A stretch of DNA of 64,000 nt from Caldimonas mangrovi (GTDB lineage Bacteria; Pseudomonadota; Gammaproteobacteria; Burkholderiales; Burkholderiaceae_C). Shown piece after piece: positions 42,318 through 51,287 of the stretch (the stretch's first letter is position 1; each line of letters starts with the position of its first letter). The notes beneath the pieces are model-generated. The model was given only the letters and a program-made list of their open reading frames with translations, had not been told where the DNA came from and made no database searches. The stretch is from positions 248,001 to 312,000 of the forward strand of contig NZ_JAMKFE010000002.1 of assembly GCF_023721835.1 (NCBI RefSeq), read 5' to 3'. The translations under genes and the position numbers were made by a program.

Positions 42318-43841
42318 ATGATCTCGAGATTCACGCTGAATTGCGCGGTGTTCGCGCGTACGAGCCTGTGCTTGGCGGCGCTGGCGCTTGGCGTCGCCGC
42401 TTGCGGGGGCGGCGGCAGCGACGCCGGCACGCCGCCGTTCGCCAGCGACGGCCCGGGCGTGTCGCCCTTTCCCCCCGACGATGGCAACGGCGGCTCCATC
42501 GGTGCGTCCAGCCAGTACGCAGGCGTCCTGACCAATTCAGCGCCGGGCGCCGGTGCCCAGGCCAGCGACTGGTCGGCAACGAGCTGCACGTCCGAGCGGC
42601 AACGTTACTGGGTGCGTGCCGACCTGAACGAGGACTATCTCTTCTACGACGCGCTGCCGAGCATCGATCCTTTGGCGTACGTCGGCCCGACCGACGTGTT
42701 CTACCAGATGACCCGGGTCAGCCTCGCCTCGCGGGACCGCTTCAGCTTCGTGATTGCGCAGAGCGAAGCGGACGCCACCTTCCAGGCCGGCACGGCGACC
42801 GGCACCGGTGCCAGCTTCGCCTACGATGGCCAGAACCGGTTGCGGGTGGCCTATGTCGAGACGGGCTCGCCGGCAGATGGGCAACTGGTGCGCGGCGCGC
42901 AGATCGTGTCGATCGACGGCACGCCGGTCGGCAGCGAGCTCACCGACGTCCAGTCTGCGGCCCTCTACCCGGAGGCGGCAGGCGGCACGATCGCGCTCGG
43001 CGTGAAGACGACACCCGCTGATGCAACGACGGCCACGGTGTCGCTCACCAATGCGGTCTACACGCTGCATCCGGTGCACCGCAGCGACCTGCTGCCGGAC
43101 GGCGTCGGCTACCTGCACTACACCGACTTTTCCTCTCCGGCGGGCGAGCTGCAGCTGGCCGACGCGATCGCCGCGTTCGCCGACCAGGGCGTGTCCGACC
43201 TGGTGCTCGACCTGCGCTACAACGGCGGCGGCTATCTCGCCATCTCGTCCCAGCTCGGCTACATGCTGGCCGGGGCGGGGCGCACGGCGGACAAGACCTT
43301 CGAGACACTGGTGCACAACCGCAAGCGCCGGGACGACGACGTCGCCTACCCGTTCTTCGACGAGGTCATCGGTTTCGCCGGTACCGAGCGCGAGGGCGAG
43401 GCCCTGCCTTCGTTGAACCTGTCGCGCGTGTTCGTGCTGGTCTCGGGCAACACCTGCTCGGCCAGCGAATCGCTGATCAGCGGCTTGCGAGGCATCGGGC
43501 TCGAGGTCGTCCTGATCGGTCGCACCACCTGCGGCAAGCCTTACGGCTTCACGCAGGAGAACAACTGCACCCTGGCGTATTTCCCGCTCGAGTTCGAAGG
43601 CCGCAATCACCTGGGGCAGACCTTTCCCGCCAGCGGCATCACGCCGACGTGCACGGTGGCGGACGACTTCGATCGAGCGCTCGGCTCGACGACCGAGGGC
43701 ATGCTGGCCGCGGCCTTGGCCTACCGGTCGACCGGATCGTGTACGGTGGCGTCGGAGCAGTCCCTGCAATCGGAGCGCCCGCATGCCGGAAAGATCGAAG
43801 CCAGATCGCCGTTGCGCGAAATCAAGCTGCTGCGCCGTTGA
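42318..43841 (+). CDS. S41 family peptidase (C-terminal-processing type) lipoprotein
   Basis: A 507-residue exported lipoprotein with lipobox VAACG (Cys29) and a Gly/Ser/Pro linker. A PDZ-like region covers ~190-250 (GAQIVSIDGTPVGSEL) and the S41 catalytic domain ~275-480, with LVLDLRYNGGG and the nucleophile serine region SGNTCSASESLISGL. It is likely a periplasmic or surface protease; targets are unknown. A hypothetical gene overlaps its 3' end in another frame. Confidence 0.9.
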   Translation: MISRFTLNCAVFARTSLCLAALALGVAACGGGGSDAGTPPFASDGPGVSPFPPDDGNGGSIGASSQYAGVLTNSAPGAGAQASDWSATSCTSERQRYWVRADLNEDYLFYDALPSIDPLAYVGPTDVFYQMTRVSLASRDRFSFVIAQSEADATFQAGTATGTGASFAYDGQNRLRVAYVETGSPADGQLVRGAQIVSIDGTPVGSELTDVQSAALYPEAAGGTIALGVKTTPADATTATVSLTNAVYTLHPVHRSDLLPDGVGYLHYTDFSSPAGELQLADAIAAFADQGVSDLVLDLRYNGGGYLAISSQLGYMLAGAGRTADKTFETLVHNRKRRDDDVAYPFFDEVIGFAGTEREGEALPSLNLSRVFVLVSGNTCSASESLISGLRGIGLEVVLIGRTTCGKPYGFTQENNCTLAYFPLEFEGRNHLGQTFPASGITPTCTVADDFDRALGSTTEGMLAAALAYRSTGSCTVASEQSLQSERPHAGKIEARSPLREIKLLRR

Positions 43842-44205
43842 GGCAGGGCCCGCTGCTGCGCGGCTGAGCGTCGCAGCTGCGGCCGCGTTCATGCTGGGGT
43901 GCGCGCCCGCGCCGCCCTTGCAGGCCAACGAGGCCTGCCCCTTCGAGACATTGCAGCGAACGGCCGGGGACTTGTCGGGCCGCCCCGTGCGCCTGGCCCC
44001 GGATGCGTTCTTTTCCGGCCCGGTGCTGCTGCAGTCCGCCGCGCAGCACCACAGCGGCCGCATGATCGAGCCGCCCGAACGCCTGAGCCTGCAGTCGGTA
44101 GGGGGGCGGTGTGTGATGCGCCACCTGCCCAGTGGACGCGAGCAGGCGCTGGCCGCCGCGTGCTGCGAGCTCGGGGCCCCGCCAGCCGCTGCGGTCCCGC
44201 GCTGA
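43783..44205 (+). CDS. Hypothetical secreted lipoprotein
   Basis: A frame of up to 140 codons that begins inside the end of the S41 gene and runs 364 bp past it. The segment RLSVAAAAAFMLGCAPAPP looks like a signal peptide with lipobox MLGC, and six cysteines follow in the mature part. The true start is unclear: ATG 43783 lies in the S41 gene, while a CTG at 43864 would give a conventional signal peptide. No family is recognised. The absence of any better frame in this stretch and the 26-bp gap to the next gene favour a real gene. Confidence 0.5.
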   Translation: MPERSKPDRRCAKSSCCAVEAGPAAARLSVAAAAAFMLGCAPAPPLQANEACPFETLQRTAGDLSGRPVRLAPDAFFSGPVLLQSAAQHHSGRMIEPPERLSLQSVGGRCVMRHLPSGREQALAAACCELGAPPAAAVPR

Positions 44206-44230
44206 AAGACCCGGGGAGGACAACTCGCCC

Positions 44231-45214
44231 ATGAAAATCTGCATCTACGGCGCCGGTGCGATCGGCGGTTTTATCGGGGCTCGGTTGGCCGCGTGTGGCG
44301 TGTCGGTCGCGGCCGTTGCCCGGGGCGCTACCGCCGAAGCGTTGCGGACGCGTGGCTGGCGGCTGCAGACGCCGGGCGGCGTCGCATCCTGGCCGACAGC
44401 CGGGGTCAGCCCGAACCCCTCGGAGCTCGGCGCTCAGGATCTGGTGGTCGTGGCCGTCAAGGCACCTGCATTGGCCGCGGTGGCCGCCGGCATCGCTCCG
44501 CTGCTTGCGCCGCACACCGTGGTGTTGACCGCCATGAACGGCGTGCCGTGGTGGTTTTTCGAAGGGGTGTCCGGCGCGCACGCGGGAATGCAGCTGGACG
44601 CGGTCGATCCTGGGGGCCGTATCGCCGCGGCGATTCCGGCGCAGCATGTGGTCGGCTGCGTCGTGCATGCCACCTGCTCGACACCCGAGCCGGGTCTGGT
44701 CCGCCACGGCTTCGGCCAACGGCTCGTCCTCGGCGAGCCGCGCGGCGGCGCCAGCGCCCGCCTGGAATCGCTGGTGGGGCTGCTGTGCAAGGCCGGCTTC
44801 GACGCAGAGGCGTCGATGCATATCCAGCAGGACATCTGGTACAAGCTGTGGGGCAACATGACGATGAACCCGGTCTCGGCACTGACCGGCGCCACGTGCG
44901 ACCGCATCCTCGACGACCCGCTGGTGCGCCGCTTCTGCCTCGACGTGATGGCCGAGGCCAAAGCCGTCGGCGAGCGCATCGGCTGCTCCATCGAGCAAAG
45001 CGGCGAAGACCGCAATGCCGTCACGCGCAAGCTGGGTGCCTTCAAGACCTCGATGCTGCAGGACGTCGAAGCCGGTCGCCCGATCGAGCTGGATGCGCTG
45101 GTCACCGTGGTGCACGAGATCGGGTGCAAGCTCGGGATCGCCACGCCGAACATCGATGCCCTGCTCGGGCTGGTGCGGTTGCAGGCCCAGGTGAGGGGCC
45201 TGTATCCCGCTTAG
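44231..45214 (+). CDS. 2-dehydropantoate 2-reductase family protein
   Basis: A 327-residue ApbA/PanE-type reductase with the NADPH site MKICIYGAGAIGGFIGARLA at the N-terminus, and the catalytic-domain segment YKLWGNMTMNPVSALTG (Lys and Asn of the active site). PanE reduces ketopantoate to pantoate for CoA synthesis; Burkholderiales often have several paralogues of unknown substrate, so the symbol is withheld. A GGAGG lies 13 nt before the start. Confidence 0.85.
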   Translation: MKICIYGAGAIGGFIGARLAACGVSVAAVARGATAEALRTRGWRLQTPGGVASWPTAGVSPNPSELGAQDLVVVAVKAPALAAVAAGIAPLLAPHTVVLTAMNGVPWWFFEGVSGAHAGMQLDAVDPGGRIAAAIPAQHVVGCVVHATCSTPEPGLVRHGFGQRLVLGEPRGGASARLESLVGLLCKAGFDAEASMHIQQDIWYKLWGNMTMNPVSALTGATCDRILDDPLVRRFCLDVMAEAKAVGERIGCSIEQSGEDRNAVTRKLGAFKTSMLQDVEAGRPIELDALVTVVHEIGCKLGIATPNIDALLGLVRLQAQVRGLYPA

Positions 45215-45302
45215 GGTCGGCGAGCTTCGGTCACCGATCGCGACCACACGCTGTGTGGTTGAGGGTTCGGGTGGCGCCGCCCGGACTCGGGCCCTTGTGC
45301 CG

Positions 45303-45752
45303 CTATACGAGCGAGTACGTGAGTTCCACTTCAGCAGCGGCGGCGTCCACGAGCTTCGGGCTCGCCACCGTGGACAGAGCGAGCTCGTGAAACGGGATTG
45401 CTCCGGCAGGCTCGTGACACCACAGCTCGCCGTCACTCAGCGCTCGAAGCGCAGGCGACGGCTGGAACCTGTACGTCAGTCTCAATTGACTGAGCGCGTC
45501 GTCGCCTCGCGCGCGTTGCTCGATGAACTGCCGCGTGATGGAGAGTTCAAAGGACGGGCCCGCGCCCCAGTCGTGCGGGCCCCATTGCAACAAGAGCATC
45601 TCCCCATCGGGTCCCGTGCACCCGTCGGCGCGGATGACCTGGTAGAAGGAGACCATCTGCCCGATACCCGATCGGGGGGTGCTCCGTGCCAATGTCACGC
45701 CACGCTGGGCAGCGAAGGCAATGAACGCGGCGTGGGAGTTGGCGGGTGTCAT
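45303..45752 (-). CDS. Hypothetical protein
   Basis: A 149-residue protein with no recognised family. It has no signal peptide or membrane helix and contains the aromatic-rich stretch MLLLQWGPHDWGAGPSFEL in the middle and an acidic C-terminus. ATG at 45752 is preferred; a longer frame to 45791 adds an arginine-rich stretch unlike a real N-terminus. It lies between two unrelated genes on opposite strands. Confidence 0.6.
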   Translation of the reverse strand: MTPANSHAAFIAFAAQRGVTLARSTPRSGIGQMVSFYQVIRADGCTGPDGEMLLLQWGPHDWGAGPSFELSITRQFIEQRARGDDALSQLRLTYRFQPSPALRALSDGELWCHEPAGAIPFHELALSTVASPKLVDAAAAEVELTYSLV

Positions 45753-45811
45753 GGTGCTGCGCGTGGCCCGGGGGCGCGTGTGTGGCGCCACCGCTGAACA
45801 ATGGCCCGTGC

Positions 45812-46219
45812 TCAGCGCGGCCGTGCCCTACCTCTCCACTCCAGCCCGGCCATGGCCAGCACGAACGCGGCCTGGGCGAGAACGAAGGTCAGCCCGAGCG
45901 CCGTCGGAGTGAACGCGATCCATGCGACCCAGAGGCTTGCGGCCGACCAGGCCAAGTTGCCGAGGACGATCAGCCACACCAGCATCGGCGAAGGGCGTGT
46001 CTGTCTGGCTGCGATCCACATGAGCGCGGCACAAGGCAGGAGGACCAGGCCCGCCCCCTGGAGCAAGGTGGCCGGCAAGCCCAGCAAGGGGCTGAGGCTG
46101 GCGCTGAACACAGTGAGACCGAGCCCCAGGAGCAGGCAGCTCATCGCGTCCAGCGTGAGTACCGTCCTGAGGGTGGGCAGGCGCGAACCGAGGCGTTGCA
46201 CGGGGAGAGCTTGACTCAT
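45812..46219 (-). CDS. Small integral membrane protein, unknown function
   Basis: A 135-residue protein with four predicted helices (about residues 25-48, 53-72, 78-98 and 102-122) and basic ends (GRARPR at the C-terminus). No family recognised with confidence; it has the general form of DUF-type four-helix membrane proteins found next to MarR regulators. It lies downstream of a MarR gene on the same strand after 153 bp. Confidence 0.65.
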   Translation of the reverse strand: MSQALPVQRLGSRLPTLRTVLTLDAMSCLLLGLGLTVFSASLSPLLGLPATLLQGAGLVLLPCAALMWIAARQTRPSPMLVWLIVLGNLAWSAASLWVAWIAFTPTALGLTFVLAQAAFVLAMAGLEWRGRARPR

Positions 46220-46372
46220 GGCGTGTTTTTGTCAAAAGCGAGACGGCCAGTCTCGGACGGCAAGGCGTCGCCGTCGACTACCTCACAGGTCGTTGCCCCG
46301 GCGCCCGGGGCTCCTGACTCGCTGGAGGGCGAAAGCAGTGCGGCCGTGCGGCGTGGCGTCGACGCAGCGGCA

Positions 46373-46873
46373 TCAGTCCTGCGGGGTTTCCGCGTCGCCG
46401 TCCGCGTCGTGCATGGCGGCCGAGCGCTCCCACACGCGTTTCATCAACTTGCGCAGGGTGGCGCGTTCTGCAGCTCCCAGCTCGGACAGCAAGCGCTGCT
46501 CGGCAGCGATCGTGTACGGGACGACCTCGTCGTAGACGGCCTGCCCGGTGGCGGTCAGATGCAAGATGATTCTTCGCCTGTCCGAAGGGTCGATGCGGCG
46601 CTCGACGTATCCGAGTTCGTCCAGCAGATTCAGCGCCCTCGACAAATTGACGCTGTCCATGGCGGATCGCTTGGCGATCTCCTTGGCGGTGACCGGTTGC
46701 AATTCACCGAGGTGCGCCATGACGCGCCAAGCCGCGGCCGACACGCCGAAACGCTCGCGGCACAGCGCGTGAACCGTGCCACCCACACGATTGCTGATGA
46801 CCGAGAACTGATAGAGCAGGCTGGTCTCGAGACGCAGTAAGCGAGGAGCGGCACTTGCCGGCATGATGCCCAT
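46373..46873 (-). CDS. MarR family transcriptional regulator
   Basis: A 166-residue winged-helix protein: VTAKEIAKRSAMDSVNLSRA is the recognition region and RRIDPSDRRRIILHLT the wing, as in MarR/SlyA proteins. It probably controls the small membrane-protein gene downstream. Starts at 46873 (MGIM) and 46864 (MPAS) are both possible. Confidence 0.88.
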   Translation of the reverse strand: MGIMPASAAPRLLRLETSLLYQFSVISNRVGGTVHALCRERFGVSAAAWRVMAHLGELQPVTAKEIAKRSAMDSVNLSRALNLLDELGYVERRIDPSDRRRIILHLTATGQAVYDEVVPYTIAAEQRLLSELGAAERATLRKLMKRVWERSAAMHDADGDAETPQD

Positions 46874-47007
46874 TCCATTGAAAAAACTTCATTGTGAAGC
46901 GAAATCGTTGCGCCCCTTCGTGCGACGCCAGGCGTCTGCTCCCTTCGACGGTCGGCCGAGCGCCCCCGATGCGGACGTGCCCCATGCCGGCCCGCTGCGC
47001 TCGTCGG

Positions 47008-47850
47008 TCATGCTGCCGCCGGTTGCGCGGCGGGTGGCCGGGATTCGGCACTCGCCGTGTCGCTGTCGAGCGCTTGCAGTACGGCAACTGTGGCTGCATC
47101 CACCGGGAACCACAGTTCCGCGCGCAGAGGCGCCCATGCGGTGTCCGGCGGCAAGCCGACGACCGTCTGGATCGCCGAGAACGACAGCACGCCGAGGGGG
47201 GTGTCCAGCACGATGTTCAAGCAGGTCGACGACGGAGCGCGGGCGGTGCAGGCGTCGAGCGCACCGTAGCGGCCCCGTAGCGCCGTCTCGACGGCATCGA
47301 CCCGCGGCCCGAGGGCAGGCCTTGCCCACTGCTCGACGCGAAGCTGTGCGAGAAGCGCGGCGGCGATCGCGACGGGCTGTCGCGCCCGGCTCAGCCATCC
47401 GCTCGGGTGCACGAGCGACGCCAGCATGTCGAGCCGGTCTGCTTCTCGCGGGACCTCCGGCATCAAAAGCTCGCATAGCCGTCGCGCGGCGGGGTTCATG
47501 CCGACAATCCACCAGTCCTGGTTGAAGACCAGGCCCGGGCTCGGGTGATGCAGTGAGATCGTCCGGTGCAACAGAGCTTCGACCTCTGCCTGAGGCTTGG
47601 CGGCAGGGTCGAGCACCGGGGTGGGCGCATAACCGGCCAACAGCAGGGCGACATTGCACAGCGAACGGGGGGCGTCGACCTCTCGCATCCACGCCATCAA
47701 CAAGGACCGGCTCGGATGGGACCGCCCTTTCTCGACAAACCCGACGTGGCGCTGCGACACGCCCAGGCGCAACGCCAGTTCCAGCTGGCTGAGCCCTCTC
47801 GCCCGGCGGGCTGAACGCAGCAAGGCCGCCAGGTTTTCGTCCATCCGCAT
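47008..47850 (-). CDS. XRE-family regulator with MmyB-like ligand domain
   Basis: A 280-residue protein with an N-terminal HTH (residues ~8-60, ARGLSQLELALRLGVSQRHV) followed by the MmyB-like ligand-binding domain (LVFNQDWWIVGMNPAARRL). Such proteins usually control a nearby oxidoreductase or ester-handling gene; none is adjacent here. An AT-rich promoter region lies just upstream. Confidence 0.88.
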   Translation of the reverse strand: MRMDENLAALLRSARRARGLSQLELALRLGVSQRHVGFVEKGRSHPSRSLLMAWMREVDAPRSLCNVALLLAGYAPTPVLDPAAKPQAEVEALLHRTISLHHPSPGLVFNQDWWIVGMNPAARRLCELLMPEVPREADRLDMLASLVHPSGWLSRARQPVAIAAALLAQLRVEQWARPALGPRVDAVETALRGRYGALDACTARAPSSTCLNIVLDTPLGVLSFSAIQTVVGLPPDTAWAPLRAELWFPVDAATVAVLQALDSDTASAESRPPAAQPAAA

Positions 47851-47882
47851 CGCCGTCCCTCACATTCAGTCATCGATCGCAA

Positions 47883-47912
47883 ATAATAATTGCATAATGA
47901 AATTAATGCCAA
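47883..47912 (-). promoter_or_regulatory. Predicted sigma-70 promoter of the XRE regulator gene
   Basis: On the minus strand TTGGCA (47912-47907) and TATTAT (47888-47883) are 18 bp apart, 33 bp before the regulator start. The region 47877-47930 is one of the most AT-rich in the window, within a 295-bp gap that otherwise shows no gene. Confidence 0.5.
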
Positions 47913-48145
47913 ATGAAATTGTTTGGTGGCGCTCGTGGCTGGCCGATGACGTGCCGCAGCGGTGCGCGCACAGGTGTGTGCCCGTATCGGCTCCTGTCAC
48001 CGTCCCGAGAGCGTGGCTGCACCTGCCAGGTAGTTGATGCGGGCCTCGAGCGCGCCTAGCGTCTCGGCCATTCAACGACCATCTTGAAATACCGGTCCGC
48101 CTGAGAACCGATATCGCCGCAACCGTGCTAAAGGAATGAACGGAA

Positions 48146-49033
48146 ATGAAGATCTTCGAGGCGATCGCGCTGGCGTCGACAGTGCTTCTCATGACGGCTT
48201 GCGGGGGCGGCTCGAACAAGGGAGACGGCACCGAACAGCCGTCGGAACCCCCGGGCCCGCCTTCCTCGTCCTGCATTCCGTCGCCTCGCGTGGGGCCGTC
48301 CCACGACGCCTTGCTCCCGCTGTCTCCCGAGACAGCCTCGGCAGGTGGAACCTGGAGCGGCGTGGAGATCTCGGGGACCATATCGCAGCTGGCGCCGGAC
48401 CGTGCATTGGCCCTGAGCGACTGCATCATCCGGGGGTCGCTCGTGTGGGTGGGGCGATTGACGCTGGAGCGTTGCATCGTCGAGGGCAGCGTGGCCCAGG
48501 AGACGGGGTGGATGCCTGCGTGGTCCACCCATCCGGAGCTTGCCCGCTGGACGCTGCGCAACACCCACATTCACGGCCGTGGACAGACAGTCGGGCTGCG
48601 TCCCAACGGTCGCACGCTGTACGACGCGGCCAGCCGCCGGCCGCTGCTGGTAGAGGACTCCATCGTCGAGATCGGACAGACCCAGCCGCCGGCGCATTCG
48701 GAGGCGATGCAGATGCTGGGTGGACGGGACCAGACTTTCCGCCGCGTCGTGTTCCGGAACAATGGCGTGTTCACGAACGCGCAGACGGCCGTGATCTTTT
48801 CGAAGGCCTCCGAAGTCAGATTCGAGGATTCAGCCATTCTTGCCGAGCCGGTGCCCGCCGGCGCGCAACCTGCCACCGGCCACTACACCCTGTACCTTGG
48901 CCACCCGACCACCTTCAAGAACACAGTGATCCAGCGAGGACTTGCAGGGCGCGTATTTCCGCAGGAGCAAATGAACGCCGTCGATGGCGGCGGCAACCGC
49001 GACGAGCTGTGTCGTCCCATCACCTTGCCATGA
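48146..49033 (+). CDS. Secreted lipoprotein with right-handed beta-helix-like repeats
   Basis: A 295-residue lipoprotein: signal peptide with lipobox MTACG (Cys19), a Gly/Pro/Ser linker, then short repeating strands such as LSDCIIRGSLVWVGRLTLERC, WTLRNTHIHG, LVEDSIVEIG, FRRVVFRNNG and VRFEDSAIL (each about one helix turn), the form of right-handed parallel beta-helix proteins. Such folds often bind or cleave polysaccharides, but no catalytic residues are evident. It stands alone between an XRE gene and a tRNA. Confidence 0.72.
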   Translation: MKIFEAIALASTVLLMTACGGGSNKGDGTEQPSEPPGPPSSSCIPSPRVGPSHDALLPLSPETASAGGTWSGVEISGTISQLAPDRALALSDCIIRGSLVWVGRLTLERCIVEGSVAQETGWMPAWSTHPELARWTLRNTHIHGRGQTVGLRPNGRTLYDAASRRPLLVEDSIVEIGQTQPPAHSEAMQMLGGRDQTFRRVVFRNNGVFTNAQTAVIFSKASEVRFEDSAILAEPVPAGAQPATGHYTLYLGHPTTFKNTVIQRGLAGRVFPQEQMNAVDGGGNRDELCRPITLP

Positions 49034-49123
49034 GCACCGGCTTGCGGGCGTTCGCCGTGGCGGCGAGTTCGAGCGCCGACCCGATGCCGAGGGCTGGCTC
49101 GACGCGGGAATCTTGATGTTTTT

Positions 49124-49200
49124 TGGTAGGCCGTGCAGGGCTCGAACCTGCGACCAAAGGATTATGAGTCCTCTGCTCTAACCAACTGAGCTAACGGCCC
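49124..49200 (-). tRNA. tRNA with CAU anticodon, probably tRNA-Ile2 (or elongator tRNA-Met)
   Basis: The minus strand folds into a full cloverleaf with encoded CCA. The anticodon loop reads CTCATAA (CAT). The variable and T-arm sequence TTTGGTCGCAGG is closer to tRNA-Ile2 (CAU modified to lysidine) than to elongator tRNA-Met, but the two cannot be separated with certainty by eye. The acceptor stem begins with a G-U pair. Confidence 0.9.
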
Positions 49201-49243
49201 GTATCCGGCGCACACGCGGGCCGGAACCGCGCATTGTAGGCCG

Positions 49244-50260
49244 CTACTTCTGGCTCAATGCGTTGGACACCAGCCGCGCGGTGATGTCGACAATCTGGAT
49301 CATGCGGTCATAAGCCATGCGGGTGGGGCCGATCACGCCCAAGGTGCCGACGATCTGGCCGTGCACCTCGTACGGGGCCGAGACGACCGACAGCTCTTCG
49401 TACGGCACCACCTGGCTCTCGCCGCCGATGTAGATGCGCACGCCTTCGGCCCGGCTGGAGACGTCCAGCAGCCGCATCAGCTGGGTCTTCTGTTCGAACA
49501 GGTCGAACAGCTTGCGCAGCGAGGCCAGGTCGCTGGAAAAGTCCTGGACCTGCAGCAGGTTGCGCTCGCCGGAGATGACGACCTGGTCATCGTCTTCGGC
49601 CATCACTTCGGTGCCGGCCTGCACGGCCGCCTGCATCAGGGCCGCGATTTCGCCGCGCAGCGCTTCGATCTCGCTCTTCAGCCGGCCGCGCACTTCCTCG
49701 ATCGTCAGGCCGGCGTAATGGGTGTTCAGGAAGTTCGTCGCCTCGACGAGCTCGGACTCGGCATAGTCGTGCTCGGTGAAGATCACCCGGTTCTGCACGT
49801 CGCCGTCCGGGGCGACCAGGATCACCAGCACGCGGCGGTCCGACAGCCGCAGGAACTCGATGTGGCGGAACACCGACGGCTTGCGCGGTGTCGTGACGAC
49901 GCCGACGAACTGCGACAGGCTGGACAGCATCTGCGCCGCATTGGCGATCACGCGCTTGGGCTGGTCCGGCTGCAGCTGGCTGGCGACAGTGGGCGTCGCT
50001 TCGGCATCGAGCGCACGTGCCGTCAGCATCGTGTCGACGAACAGGCGATAGCCGCGTGGCGTGGGGATGCGCCCCGCGGAGGTGTGCGGGCTGGCGATCA
50101 GGCCGAGTTCTTCGAGGTCGGCCATCACGTTGCGGATGGTGGCCGGAGACAGCTCGAGCCCCGAGGCCCGGGAAAGCGTGCGCGAACCGACCGGCTGCCC
50201 GTCGGCGATATAGCGCTCGACCAGCGCCTTCAACAGCATCCTGGAGCGGTCGTCCAACAT
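49244..50260 (-). CDS. hrcA: Heat-inducible transcription repressor HrcA
   Basis: A 338-residue HrcA with N-terminal winged helix ([29 protein letters not shown] in part; [19 protein letters not shown]) and the GAF-like domain. It represses groE/dnaK-type genes by binding CIRCE elements. No CIRCE palindrome is visible in the 148 bp before it. Divergent from nadK, as is common in Betaproteobacteria. Confidence 0.96.
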   Translation of the reverse strand: MLDDRSRMLLKALVERYIADGQPVGSRTLSRASGLELSPATIRNVMADLEELGLIASPHTSAGRIPTPRGYRLFVDTMLTARALDAEATPTVASQLQPDQPKRVIANAAQMLSSLSQFVGVVTTPRKPSVFRHIEFLRLSDRRVLVILVAPDGDVQNRVIFTEHDYAESELVEATNFLNTHYAGLTIEEVRGRLKSEIEALRGEIAALMQAAVQAGTEVMAEDDDQVVISGERNLLQVQDFSSDLASLRKLFDLFEQKTQLMRLLDVSSRAEGVRIYIGGESQVVPYEELSVVSAPYEVHGQIVGTLGVIGPTRMAYDRMIQIVDITARLVSNALSQK

Positions 50261-50408
50261 GCAAAAGATTGTAGGTCGCGGCTTCCCCCTGCGGGTAGGG
50301 CATTGTTGTCAGCGCCATTGTTCGCGACGTCGACTGGGGGTTTTCGCAGGGGGATCCCCCCCTCCAGCGCCCCCGGAATGCGGGGGGTGCTGTGGTGTAA
50401 TCCCGCCC

Positions 50409-51287
50409 ATGCAGTCGCGCTTTCGCCACGTCGCATTGATCGGCAAATACCAGGCTCAAGGCATCGAGCCGGTACTGGAAGACATTGCCCAGTTCATCCT
50501 AAGGCAAGGGGCCGAGGTGACGCTCGAGCACGACACGGCGCAGAACACCGGCCTCGCGGGCTATCCCACGCTGGACGTCGACGGCATCGGCGCCGCCTGC
50601 GACCTCGCGGTGGTGATCGGCGGCGACGGCACCATGCTGCACATCGCGCGCGAACTGGCGCGCTACGGCCTGCCGCTGATCGGCATCAATCAGGGCCGCC
50701 TGGGTTTCATCACCGACGTGCCGGTCAACGACGTGCGCGCGGCGCTGGGGTCCATGCTGCGCGGCGACTACGAAGAAGAACACCGCACCATGCTCGAAGG
50801 GCAGGTGCTGCGCGACGGCGAGGTGATCTTCGACGGCTTCGCGATGAACGACGTGGTCGTCAGCCGCGGCGCGACCGCCAGCATGGTGGAACTGCGCGTC
50901 GACGTCGACGCGCAGTTCATGGCGAACCTGCGTGCGGATGGCCTGATCGTTGCGTCGCCGACCGGCTCGACGGCCTATGCGCTGTCGGCCGGCGGGCCGA
51001 TCCTGCACCCGGCGATCAAGGGCTGGGTGCTGGTGCCGATTGCGCCGCACACGCTGTCGAACCGGCCCATCGTGCTGCCGGATGCGAGCGAAGTGACGGT
51101 CGAGATCGTCGCCGGCCGCGACGCGAGCGTGAATTTCGACATGCAAAGCCTCGCCAGCCTGTTGCACGGCGACCGCATCCGGGTGCAGCGCTCGGCGCAC
51201 CAGGTACGCTTTCTGCACCCGCGCGGCTGGAGCTATTACGCGACGCTGCGCAAGAAGCTGCATTGGAACGAGGGAGTGGGGGCCTGA
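50409..51287 (+). CDS. nadK: NAD kinase
   Basis: A 292-residue ATP-NAD kinase with the [11 protein letters not shown] motif and the segment [26 protein letters not shown] typical of the family (part shown). It makes NADP from NAD. The stop overlaps the recN start by one base (TGATG). Confidence 0.97.
   Translation: MQSRFRHVALIGKYQAQGIEPVLEDIAQFILRQGAEVTLEHDTAQNTGLAGYPTLDVDGIGAACDLAVVIGGDGTMLHIARELARYGLPLIGINQGRLGFITDVPVNDVRAALGSMLRGDYEEEHRTMLEGQVLRDGEVIFDGFAMNDVVVSRGATASMVELRVDVDAQFMANLRADGLIVASPTGSTAYALSAGGPILHPAIKGWVLVPIAPHTLSNRPIVLPDASEVTVEIVAGRDASVNFDMQSLASLLHGDRIRVQRSAHQVRFLHPRGWSYYATLRKKLHWNEGVGA

Noticed and set aside
49124-49200. The CAU tRNA as an integration site of a genomic island
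   Set aside because: No integrase gene and no duplicated tRNA 3' end were seen on either side.
50261-50408. CIRCE heat-shock operator upstream of hrcA
   Set aside because: No TTAGCACTC-N9-GAGTGCTAA-like inverted repeat was found in the hrcA-nadK gap.
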